DNA of 64,000 nucleotides from Parasponia andersonii (lineage: Eukaryota; Streptophyta; Magnoliopsida; Rosales; Cannabaceae), in assembly GCA_002914805.1 (NCBI GenBank), contig JXTB01000004.1, forward strand, positions 2,015,375 to 2,079,374. The letters are read 5' to 3'. The notes under the pieces were generated by a model. The model was given only the letters and a program-made list of their open reading frames with translations. It was not told where the DNA came from and made no database searches. The position numbers were made by a program, and so were the translations under genes. Shown in pieces: positions 53,590 to 64,000 of this stretch; position 1 is the stretch's first letter; the number at the start of each line of letters is the position of its first letter.

Positions 53590-55720
53590 TGCAATAACCA
53601 GATTAACTGCTTTAATTATAAAGATTGACTAACGATAGCTAATAATTAGTAACCAAACTGCATAATAACTAGATTAGTAGTAACCAATAACCAGTAATTA
53701 GTAACTAGTAATTAAATTGCACAATAACAAGATTAACAATAACTAATAACTACGAACCAAATTACAAAATAGCTAGAGTAATGGATAACTAGTTTGGAAA
53801 GTGCCCTGAAACAATAATTAGAACCTATATCATTTACTAGTTACCAGATATTTTAATAGGTAACCAGTTTGAAAATTGGCTATCAATATTAAACTGATAA
53901 CCAGATTGATAATTAGAAGCTAGAATTATTACCGGTTACCAAATTGAAAATTAGTCGCCTCTCCTGAAACTAGTTACTAATCTAATAACTAAAAGCTAGA
54001 TTTGTTACTGGTAACTAGAATGGTAACAGTAACTAGATTGTATCTAGAAGTTAGATTAGTTAATAATTACTAAATAGATTAACTAGTATTGTAACTAATA
54101 ACCGGTAACTAGTCACCAATAACTATCTCAAAAATTAGTCAGAAGTCTTGGAATTAATAACTAAATGAATAACTAGAAGCTAGATTGGTTATGAGTTATC
54201 AATTATTATAATAGGTACCTAGTAATTGGTAACTAGTTTGGAAATCAGTTTTGAGGAGTATGACTCAGTAAAAAAATTGAAAAAGAAAAAACATTTAAAA
54301 AAATATATGAAAGAGTGACTAAATTGGTAACTAGTTACCAGTAACTAAATTAGTAACCGATAATTAGATTAGTTTCTGAAAAAAAAAATATAAAAAATAG
54401 TAGCTTATTATCCTATGAAGCAGTTAATATGAATTACAAAAAAAAAATACAAGAAAAAAAAGGCAAAAAGCAAAAAAAGAAAAAGTAATTAAAAGAAAAA
54501 GAAACAAAAAAAACTAAGAAGAAAAAGAGAAAAGCATGGCTCAATGAAAAAAAAATATAAAAGGGAAAAAATTGAAAAATAAGAAGAAATAAACCAGTAC
54601 GCAATAGCCAAATTGGTATCTAGTAATCACTAACAAAAATTGGTAACTGATACTAAGTAACTAAATTGATAACTGATAACTAGATTGGTTTACAATAACC
54701 ATAAATTATTGTTGTAATTGGTAACCAGTCACTCGTAACTAGTCATTAGTATTTGTAAGTAGCCATCAATTTTGCCACTAAGGGAAAAAAATGTAACTAG
54801 TAACTAATTTCAATCTTTATAACTAGTCATTAGTATGGAAACCAATAACTAGATTGGTATTATACGGAAATTTGAAACAGTAACTAATAACTAGCATGGT
54901 TATCGATAAATACTATTTAGAATTCATAACTATTCTGGTCACTAGTAACTGGTAAATAATCATCTGTCTAAGTAGCTATCATTCTAGAAACTAGTAGTTA
55001 GATTGGTTATAAGTAGCCAATACTAGTAACTGGTAACTTGTCATAAGTTTAAGTGGCCACCAGTCTGAAAACTAGTAACCTAAATGATCAACATAGTTTA
55101 CTAAGTACTTATTATTTATTGAGATACCTTAAAAAATATTTACTCTGCTCACAAATAACAGGTAAAAAGTTATTAGTCTAAGTGACTACCAATTTAGAAA
55201 TTAATAACTAGATTAGTTACTAGTAACTAATATTAGTAACCAGTAACTTGTCATCAGTTTAAATGACCACCGATCTAGAAATCAATAACCTAATTAGTTA
55301 CCATAGTTTACCAAGTACTTATTATATATTGAGATAGCTAAAAAAATTTATTATAATTACCGATAATCGGTAAAAAATCATCAGTCTAACCGACTATTAG
55401 TCTAGAAACTAGTAACTAGTATTGACAACCAACGACTTGTCATCAATTTAAATAACTACCAGTCTGGAAACCAATAGCCTAAATGGTTACTATAGTTTAC
55501 CAAGTACCTATTATTTATTGAGATAACTAAAAAATATTTATTCTAAATACTAAGTAATTGGGAAAAAATCACCAACTTAAATGGCTACCTGTCTAGAAAC
55601 TAGTAACTAGATTAGTTACTAGCAACTAATACTGGTAACGAGTAACTTATTGCCAGTTGAAGTGGCTGCCAGTCTGGAAACTAGTAACATAAATGGTTAC
55701 CATAGTTTTCCAAGAGTTAG
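53590..55720. repeat. Long TAACTAG/CTAGTTA-rich satellite-like array
   Basis: For about 2.1 kb the sequence is made of variants of TAACTAG, TAGTAACTAG, GGTAACC and their complements (many near-palindromic), with purine-rich interruptions at 54270-54330 and 54375-54590. Its right third (54890-55720) is a tandem array of about 200-bp units, listed separately. Confidence 0.85.
54890..55720 (+). repeat. About 200-bp tandem repeat, about 4 copies
   Basis: The marker ATAGTTTACCAAGTACTTAT recurs at 55093, 55303, 55492 and 55702 (spacings 210, 189, 210), each followed (except the last) by TTATTTATTGAGATA and preceded by AACCTAAATGGTTACC-like sequence. Confidence 0.88.
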
Positions 55721-55739
55721 TGCTTTATTTTATTTTATT

Positions 55740-56130
55740 TTAAAAAAAGAAAGAAAAGGAAAGGAAAAAAAGAAATTAGAATAAGAGAAAAGGGAAAACT
55801 AAAAGAATGATTTAAAAAAAAATATAATACTAAAAAGGCAACGGGATGGACATGGTTCCATAAAAAAAAAAAAAAGGAAAAAAAGAAAAACGAAAAAAAA
55901 AGAGGGACTAGTAATTAGCATGAAATTAGTAATTAATTTTAAAAAAAAGGGAAATCCAGTTAAAAAAAAACTAAATGAAGGAAGTATTAAAAAAGAGGAA
56001 AAGGAAAAATAAAAAAGGAAAAAAGAGGAAAAAAAATTTAAAAAGATGAAAAAAAAAATAACGAGTGAGAAAGGGTTTCATGAGAAATAAAATATTAAAG
56101 GGAAAAAAAATGAAGAAAAAAAAAAATTTG
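55740..56130 (+). repeat. Purine-rich (A/G) tract
   Basis: About 390 bases almost free of C and poor in T on this strand (AAAGGAAAAAAAGAAA-like). Similar tracts interrupt the array at 54270-54330 and 54375-54590. Confidence 0.8.
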
Positions 56131-58980
56131 GGAAAGTATTCAGTTTCGAACGAGGAGTTAGGAAGAAAAAATAGTTATATGTTGGCATTGGGTCTTATAC
56201 ACAGATGACTTTTATTAGATTTTGCCAAATTTTGAAAAAGTTCAGTTTTATTACAAATTTGTCACCTAATTTTGACAGAATATTTTGAAAAATACCATCC
56301 GTACATCGTATGAAATTGTATTCTTTTTTTAGTATTGTATTTCTCTAATTGTTTTCAATTTTATAAGGAAAACTCATAGGAACCCAAAATTAGAGGATAT
56401 ATTCTTACCTTTAATGGCAACTTCTTGCAAAACTGTCCTTTCTTCCGTCATGTTGATATTTCATCTTTTTTTTCTTTCTTTTTATCGCCGTAAAATTTTT
56501 GGTCATTTTGGGAAAAAGAAATATTTTCTGTTGGACTTTGAGGAGATAGATTACCTATTATAGAATTTCCACCAACAAAAGGGGAATGGAAAAAAGGCAA
56601 CATTAAAAAGTTGAACAAATAGAGAAGAGGATACATACTACTTATCATCTTAATTATTATATCAAATTTTTAATATCAATATATATGATATGTGATTTGT
56701 CTTAAAATTTATTATTAATAAATTAAATATTATCATCGATTAAATTGTGACAGATCACATATTACATATATTGATACAAATAATTTAGTACATTAGTTGG
56801 TATCCGTAGCATTTTTTTTAAAGTTTTTTCTTATAGAATTTTTATTTTGCCCTAGATAGAAAGAGTTCAGGATTATTGGTGGTACAAAATAAAATTCACG
56901 GAACATATACAAAGACATAAGAAAGTTTAGGGACCTCAGTTTAGGGACCTCTGATGACTTTAACCCAACTTTAACTTGTATGTCAACTGTTAGGAGAAAA
57001 AATATGAGGGTATTCGCTTCTATAATTTATTCATTGTATTTATTTTTCGCCAATTTTATCTACAATTTAACAAAATCATGTAAAAGTCCAACCTGTTAAT
57101 AGAGTTTAAATTTTAGATGAATTATCCAATGTGTAGTGCACATCCACGTGCCACATGCTCAATTGTATATTTGCATTTTGTTCTTTTAACATAATCTCAA
57201 TAAAAAAATAAAACCACAGGAACCATATAGTCAAAGGTCCTCGGCGACCATAAAGCGACCTCCCAATATGGTTGTCGAAGAATACTTATAAAGCAAACTC
57301 CATAGATTCCGGAAGTGGTTGTCGAAAAGCAAACTCCATAGACTCTGGAAGTGGTTACGTAGATCTGGGTGACCTCCTTAAAAGCCACCCAAATTAGGAG
57401 CCATGGTCTGATGGCCAAGGTTTTCTTTTTCGGGGAAAAAAAAAATTCGTTGAACCTTTTCTTTTTCATTTTTTTATCATTCTTAATTCCAGTTTTTAAT
57501 TTAAAGAGGATGTAAAGCAAACGTGAAGTACACAAAATACTTTTAAAGGGCATCTCTTATACAATTTTGAATCGTTATGCTAATTCTATAATTTACCATA
57601 TAGCAAAAAAAAAAAAATGTGTGCTAAATTTGACATTAAGTATAGCATATGATAAATCGAAGCAACTTTCATTTTATTGTCTTATTTATAATTGAAAATA
57701 ATAAATTTAAAACTCTTCAAATACAGTAAATTACTTATATATTTTTCAATACTAAATCAATATATTTTTCGTGGTGAATCAATTAAAATTTACCTTATTA
57801 ATTATTAAATAAAATTTAATAATATCATTATGCATTAGAATAGAGAAATGAAACAAAGCGTCGAATTTGGCATTTTGTTACATTTGTGTCAAATATAGCA
57901 TAAATATTGGCTTGTGCAAATGACAGTCCTAGGTTTTTTGACATGTCCCCTAGACATGAGATAATTCATCAAAATTTAACACTTATTAAGAGATTGATCA
58001 TAATTGCCAATTTTTTTTTTCTTTTACAAGTCAAGGACCAAATTGCCAAAAAAAAGAAACAAATTTTATAACCAAATTGCAAATGGACAAAAATTTATGG
58101 ACAAATAGTACTGAATACTTAAAATATAATTAGGAAGGTCTCTCTTGAATACCTAAATTTGGAAAATATCCCCTTTTAATGTTTATCCACATAAATATGT
58201 TTTCCAGAACAAATTAAATGGGAAAATTTGACTTCAGGGCTTTTAAGCTTCATGGCCGAATTTTAGATCACTGAATAAAAAATAGTTATTTTTCAAACAC
58301 CGTAAACAATGACCAAATTTTGAAACTTAGTGAAAAAATGACTGCTTTTATATTTAATAAATCAAAATATATTATTTTATTTTTTAAAAATACAGATAAA
58401 CTAAACAAATGGCCATTTATTTAAATAAAATTATAAAATGACAATTTATTAAATAGGTGTAAAAATAGGAACTTTTAAAATTGATCTTAAAAAAATGATA
58501 TTTCTTATAAACAATCTTGATTTTATATGATAAAATTTCAAAAAAAAATTGAAAAAGCCCTAGACTTTAAAATTTTTTGAAAAATCCTGGACTTATTTAA
58601 AAAATTATTACTTTTAAAATATTTAAAAATATATAAATTGATAAGATACTTAAGGTAACTGGATAAGTTTTTTAAGCTAATGAGTCTTGTTACTTCAAGT
58701 AACTCTATTATCTACCCCTAAATAACTTGACTGAGTACCTTGAGTACCTTTCAAAAATTCCATTTGAAGAAAAAAAATACATTTTTTAAATATTTTTGGA
58801 AAGTGTTATTTTTCTATGTAAACTTTTAAAAAATAATATATTTCTTAATAAAACCGGAATTTTTCAAAATGTTCAGATAATGGGTTTTCAATTTTTCATA
58901 CTTTGGGCCTAGATTTTTTATAAGAAGCCCAATTACATACCTCAAGCCCAATGTATTGAAAAGATATTTGAACCATAACT
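56131..58980. other. AT-rich DNA, no gene seen
   Basis: It holds a 47-bp imperfect duplication at about 57288-57360 (AAGCAAACTCCATAGA..GGAAGTGGTT) and another foldback-like stretch at 58490-58850 (ATGATATTTCTTATAA.. / ..ATATATTTCTTAATAAAA). The open frames 56448-56648 (-) and 57197-57553 (-) have no recognisable domain. Confidence 0.45.
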
Positions 58981-59375
58981 TTAAAAAAAAAAAAAAAAAG
59001 TCTACATTTTCTTTTTTTTTTTCCCTATCTATCACTTCTTCCTGTACTCTTTATTTGACTCAATCTCTTGGATTTCTCCATTTGTCTCAGTCGATGATTC
59101 AAATGAAGCTTACTTTAGATAGCAAAAGGACAATCATTTCAGAGAATGAAATACATTGTAACAAAAGGAAATTTGCTTAATCTTCTTCTTCTTTTTTATT
59201 TTTGGAACGAAATAGTAAATAATGTTCAACTGAAAACGAATAGAAAAAGTTTCTCTCTAAGGCACAAGAAGTGGGAACCCTAGCTTCACGTTTTCTGATG
59301 TGATCATGAGTCATCTTGGTTTGAGACGTCCTAGTCTCTTTTCTTTTTTCATTTTCAAGATTGACTTTCTTCAAT

Positions 59376-60830
59376 ATGGATATGGATCAAGAGCTGTGAC
59401 TTTGTGAACACTTAACGTTGGATGATGAGGATGGTCCAGTGGTTTCATTGGGCAAAGAAAATTTTACAGTAGGTAAAGATTGCATGGATTTCTGTTTAGT
59501 TGGAAAGATTATGGGTAATCAGCCCGCCAACCAAGAGGGGCTTGAGAATAATATGTAGGGAATATAGTGTACGAATTTTAGGGTTTGGGTTGAACGACTT
59601 GGTCCCAATAATCTCTTTATGTTTCATTTTGGATCTAGAGACGATCGACAGAGAGTGTTTGCGAGAGGTCTTTGGTCCTTTGAAAAATAATTGTTGTGCT
59701 TGGTTAAGCCGACAGGAATTGGAAAGATCAGCCCGTTGGATTTTTCATGGGTATCTTTTTAGGTTCTTATTAATAATGTACCTGTTTCCTATTTGAATGA
59801 AGGTTATGCCAGAGAATGGGGTGAGCTTCTAGGTTCAGTGGAGGCAATAAGTGTCGTGGGGTCTAGGATGAGAGTGAGGTTCATGTGGAACATTATAAAA
59901 CCTTTATGTAGAGGGTTAAGGGTTCGTGTTGGTGAGTTTTCGTAAGAAATATCCTTGATTTTGCAATACGAAAGGCCGGCTAACTTATGTTATGATTGTG
60001 GTTTGATTGGGCATAAGTATCTTGAATGTCCCCTCCAAGATGATGAAAAGACTCAGTTGTCCATCGATTAGAAAAGTCATTTTAGGGTTTGGCTTTGGGC
60101 TCCTCCCTACCTAGATGTCTTCGACCGATGGGAAAATGTACGAAATCTGGTGAGACTGTTTCTCCTACTTAGTCTACCCCCTTAAAACCTATTTCTTGGG
60201 ATTTGACTGACAAAATTGGTGCCATTGATCCTAACCAACCTCATCCGGGTGAACTTCGGGAATGGACTAAAATGCAGCAAATTATCGAAGCGAGGGATAG
60301 GAAGGGAAAGGTATTGTCCCTAGTTTAAGGAAGGATTCTTCAGTTTGGAAAAAGGAGTTCGGTTAAAGTATTGGATGTAGAGGTTTCTAAAATTATCGAT
60401 ATGGTGCAGGCTACAATGGTACATTCGAGTGATGTATAGGTTGCGAATAAACAAATGCTTGTGACTATTCCTGTTCAAGAAGTTTTGGCTTTCATTCCTT
60501 TTCGAGCAGATATCAACTCAAAAGAATAGAATTTACGTACAGGTAAGTCTCTTAAACTGAAGGAGAAAATTTGAAGCACTAGGTTAAGAGTGTGATTAAG
60601 AAGAAGAGCCCTCAAAAAATGCTTTCTATGCTTAGCCCTTGAATGGCACATTTTCTTACACAGTCACCTTTGAAGAAGTCTGTATCTCCTATGAAGATAA
60701 ACTTTAAGAACAAAAAAAATCATGGTAGTGAGGGATAAGCTAGTGGGTCAAAACGCAAGTTAATGATGGAGAATTTGGAGGTTACGAATAGTGGTGAAAG
60801 ATTTAAATTAGGGGATGGTAGGGAGATGAT
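59376..60830 (+). pseudogene. LINE ORF1 (DUF4283-like, CCHC zinc knuckle), decayed
   Basis: From ATG 59376 (MDMDQEL) one main frame reads DEDGPVVSLGKENFTVGKD..CLVGKIMG, then NLFMFHFGSRDDRQRVFARG and LWSFEK, matching the DUF4283 domain of plant LINE ORF1 proteins. It continues RMRVRFMWNIIKPLCRGLRV and then a CCHC zinc knuckle, CYDCGLIGHKYLEC (59988-60029), the RNA-binding motif of these proteins. Several stops interrupt it. The 98-codon open frame at 59500-59796 is an out-of-frame shadow. Confidence 0.88.
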
Positions 60831-60884
60831 TGTGAAAATGTTGGACGATTCGGCAAGCCCTTAGATTCAGGGCCGCCGATCACC

Positions 60885-63308
60885 ATGAGGAATGTCTAGG
60901 ACTTGGGAAACCCTGAGACATTGGTGGCACTTCGTCGTTTAATTCGACTTCAATCCCCTAGTCTAGTCTTTCTGTCTGAAACTAGGCTAGTTGGAGCGAA
61001 AGTAGAACAATTTAAGTTTTTAGTTGGTTTTCAATTTGGCTCAGTGGTAAATAGTATTGGTTGGAGCGGGGGTTTACTTTTACTTTGGAATGATGATGTG
61101 GATGTATCTACTAGTGCATACTCTAAAGGTCACACTGATACTTCAGTTATGGAGGAAAATAATAATCACTGGAAATTTACCGGATTTTACGGTAATCCAA
61201 AACCATGAGAATGTCATTTCTCATGGGATTTACTTCACAGACTGGGAAGTTTAGATTTTGGTCTGTGGCCATGTGGAGATGATTGTAATAAAGTATTGTC
61301 AAATTCAGAAAATGTTGGGGGTTCAACCCAAGCTCCCTGTGATTTGAGTAATTTTAGAGAGGCCTTAAATGATTGTATTTTGTCCAACATCAGCTTTTCA
61401 GGGCCGTGTCTTACGTGGAATAATAAAATAGGGAGGCGGCTAACATCTAAGAATGTCTAGATCACTTTGTGTCTAATGGAGAGTGAAGAGGATTGTTCCC
61501 ATCCGCTAGGGTTGTACACTTGGATTTCCTTATTAAGTCTGACCATCGTTCTTTACTCCTTAGAGCTATGGATCATCCTAGGTAAGTGGGGAGTAGAGGT
61601 ACACGATAGTTCCGATTAGAGCCTTTTTGGTTAAAGGAAGAGGGTTGTAACAAGGTAGAAGGGGATGGGTGGAAGCGTGATTTTATGTGTATTGGAGAGA
61701 GCAGATTTGGCAAAGTTAGAAACTCTTTAGAGAAAACTAGTCGTCTGATGACTTCTTGGAGTAAATAGAAGTTTAGTCGATGGTGGAAAAAAATTGACAA
61801 AATCCAATCTTCCCTTAATGGCCTTTATAGTAAGGCCCAATAATTGGGTGTCATCGATAGAATTCGTGGGTTAGAGAAGGAATTGGAGATGTTGTTATAT
61901 AGAGAGGAATCACACTGGCATCAGAGCTCAAGGGCAGACTAATTAGTAAATGGAGATCGTAATACGAAATATTTTCATACTCGAGCATCTAAGAGAAAGA
62001 AAAAGAATGCAATTTGGTGCATTAGAGATAATAACGGCATATGGATGTATGAGGAGGAAGAGATGTTTGGGGTTTTAGAGGATTATTTTTTAGAGATGTT
62101 TCATAGCTCGGAGCCTACAGAACAACATATCTTTCAAAGCACCAGGTTTATTAGTACTCATTTCGAGGAGGGTGATATTTTGTGGCTACAAAGACCTTTT
62201 AATGAGACGAACGTGTTCAATGCTCTTTAGTGCATGGATTCTCATAACGCTCTAGGGCCGGACGGATTTCATGCTTGTTTTTTCCAAAAAATTTTGGAAT
62301 ATTTTCAGCTCATCGATTACTCGAGTATGTTTAGGTATGTTGAACAATAGCGGTTCACTGAAGAATATTAATGATACGAATCTAGTTTTGATTCCAAAAA
62401 AATTAAAGTCGGAAAAAGTATCTGATTTTCGTTCTATTAGTCTGTACATCGTTGTCTATAAACGTGTTACGAAAACTATTACTAATCGGTTAAAGATAGT
62501 GCTGCCAAGACTTATTTTCTCCACCCATAATGCTTTTGTGCCAGGGTGACTGATCACTAATAATGCAGTGGCAGCTTTGGAGATCTTACACTCAATTCAT
62601 AAAAGAAATAATGGTCACAAAGGATTTGTGGCTTTGAAACTAGACATAAGTAAAGTATATGATCGGGTTGAATGAAAATTCTTAATAGCGGTGATGACGA
62701 AGATGGGATTTTCGTTACATTGGCGAAATCTCATTTTTGACTACATATTAGCAGTGAGTTTCGCATTTTGTGTTAATGGTAAGATCATATATAAAGTGGT
62801 TCCTTCTTGAGGGTTATGTCAGGGTTGCTCTCTTTCGCCATATCTATTTGTTTTATGTGTTGAAGCCATGTCATCTTGTCTGATAACTGTGGAAAATAAG
62901 TCCCTTTATATGGTTTTGCTTGTTCTAGAAGAGGCCCTAGAGTTAATCATCAGTTTTTTGTTGATGATTCACTCATTTTCTCTAGAGCAAAGTTAGAAGA
63001 TAGTCGTCACTTAATGCAAATTTTTTCTGGTTATGAGTGAGCGTCAGGGCAGCAGATTACCATGAAAAGTTCCGCTATCACCTTTAGTCTGACTGTTCGG
63101 GAAGAAAGGTGAGATGCTATTATTCACATTATGGGTGTAACGAGGGTACAACCATATGACATATACTTGGGACTTCCTACAGTAGTTGGGCATAGTAAGT
63201 ATCAGGGTTTGAGACATCAATTATTCTCCATTGGAGTTAGAGAAGTCTTAGTCAAAGTTGTCCTTCAAGCGGTTTCTTGCTATATTATGAGTATTTTTAA
63301 GCTACCTA
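60885..63308 (+). pseudogene. LINE ORF2 (endonuclease and reverse transcriptase), truncated
   Basis: The endonuclease (about 60885-61580) shows LGNPETLVALRRLIR, the catalytic-type SETRL, GGLLLLWND and, near its end, IKSDHRSLLL with the SDH motif. Reverse transcriptase starts about 62236 (NALGPDGFHA) and continues with LVLIPKKLKSEKVSDFRSIS, LDISKVYDRVE (then a stop where relatives have Trp), GLCQGCSLSPYLF and QFFVDDS (active-site region, about 62950). It breaks off after YIMSIFKLPMS at 63308, before the C-terminal zf-RVT region. Many stops and frameshifts. Confidence 0.9.
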
Positions 63309-64000
63309 TGTCACGACCCAAAACCCGGGCTAGTGGCAGAAGGGGAATTTCACAAGGTGGGAAATTCCTTAATTTATTTGAAAAGTGTCAAAAGTTCTAG
63401 TTTTTATAAAAATAGTCCATTTAAATAAAATGTTCGGAATTCCATCCCGTGAACCACTCCCACAGTTCGTATACACCACCAAACATAAATTGAACAATTA
63501 CTTAAAAACATGATATTAATTAAAAAGAAACCAAACTCCGCATCATCATCATCATTCACCACAGATGTCCAATACCAGAATGGCATGCATAAGTTTACAA
63601 ACAAAGTAGAAAGCAGTAATCTTGGTTCAATGCTAACACAAAAATCCAAATAGTCTAAAGACTATGATAACACACTCTTAGCATTACCAAGAGGCGAACT
63701 GCAATCCCGATGGCCTCTTACTCTTCTTGATCACCAAGATCGCACTGGACACCACCTGGGGAGGAAGGTAGGGGGGTGAGCATACAATGCCCAGTAGGAA
63801 AATAGTTACCTCAGGGAAAAACAATTCAGTGATGGGAATCTCCTGCATGGTTAGTTCAAATCCAAAACATACACACACGTATATATATAATCCAAACCGG
63901 AAGCCAATATATATATAACAGTGTAATAAAAACCATCACTCCATATGCACATGACACAAATCAACCCATACCCATGAGCTCACATCCTCTCATCTGTGGA
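63309..64000 (+). repeat. Chromovirus-type Ty3/gypsy LTR (LTR-4), runs off the window
   Basis: It begins TGTCACGACCCAAAACCCGGG, interrupting LINE ORF2 in mid-codon sequence, and carries the family block GGTGAGCATACAATGCCCAGTAGGAAA at 63776-63802. Only 692 bases are visible, so whether it is solo or part of a full element cannot be told. It is the youngest event in this corner because it cuts the LINE. Confidence 0.82.

Larger units (their letters stand above)
58981..63308 (+). mobile_element. L1-type LINE retrotransposon, decayed and 3'-interrupted
   Basis: Order is 5' leader (about 58981-59375), ORF1 with DUF4283-like domain and CCHC knuckle, ORF2 with endonuclease and reverse transcriptase, then a break at 63309 where an LTR begins. 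The right part of ORF2, the 3' UTR and the poly-A tail are beyond the insertion and outside the window. The start of the leader is a guess. Confidence 0.9.

Noticed and set aside
57197-57553. 118-codon frame on the - strand
   Set aside because: It contains a 47-bp duplication and poly-Lys from A-runs; no recognisable domain.

Overview
This is a 64-kb stretch of a nuclear plant genome, most likely a eudicot. It is strongly AT-rich, crowded with plant transposable-element classes, and carries plant-only gene families (CYP77B cytochrome P450, PLATZ zinc-finger protein). A 703-base run of N (39402-40104) and one isolated N (32758) show it is a draft assembly. Everything below was read by eye; family names rest on recognised motifs, not on database searches.

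Only two genes look intact. (1) A single-exon, GC-rich CYP77B-type P450 on the + strand (20259-21791, 510 aa) with all P450 signature motifs. (2) A PLATZ transcription-factor gene on the - strand that is split into four short exons over 14.6 kb (47733 down to 33115). It has phase-0 introns, GT..AG splice sites and a complete 199-aa product. Its introns have been inflated by insertions: a CACTA-like element, a SINE and a CACTA-type MITE in intron 1 (4.1 kb), and two inverted LTRs, a second SINE copy, a hAT-type non-autonomous element, a copia relic and the assembly gap in intron 2 (9.4 kb).

Layout: 1-4430, Ty1/copia pol pseudogene with its 3' LTR; 4431-7676, 3' part of a CACTA (En/Spm) transposon with Transposase_24-like, DUF8039-like and Ulp1-like relics; 7371-9213, a block duplicated at 25704-27637; 9508-11472, chromovirus-type LTR relic; 11473-19003, AT-rich DNA with no gene seen; 19004-19755, Tat/Retand-like LTR; 20259-21791, CYP77B; 22-25 kb, foldback MITE and AT-rich DNA; 25339-25475, broken histone H4 fragment; 28836-32925, RICESLEEPER-type hAT transposon containing a 73-bp minisatellite; 33115-47733, PLATZ gene; 48581-48773, 28-bp GC-rich minisatellite; 51.5-55.7 kb, foldback MITE and a long TAACTAG-rich satellite-like array followed by purine tracts; 59376-63308, L1-type LINE (ORF1 and ORF2, both decayed), cut by another chromovirus-type LTR that runs off the window from 63309.

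The two host genes show no functional link. The rest is nested, decayed mobile DNA. The points most worth a second look are the hidden PLATZ gene and its transposon-filled introns, a higher-order trimeric minisatellite inside the hAT element, the TAACTAG array and its apparent relation to foldback MITEs, two dated insertions with clean target-site duplications (SINE, hAT MITE), and a segmental duplication that carries a CACTA terminus together with its flank.
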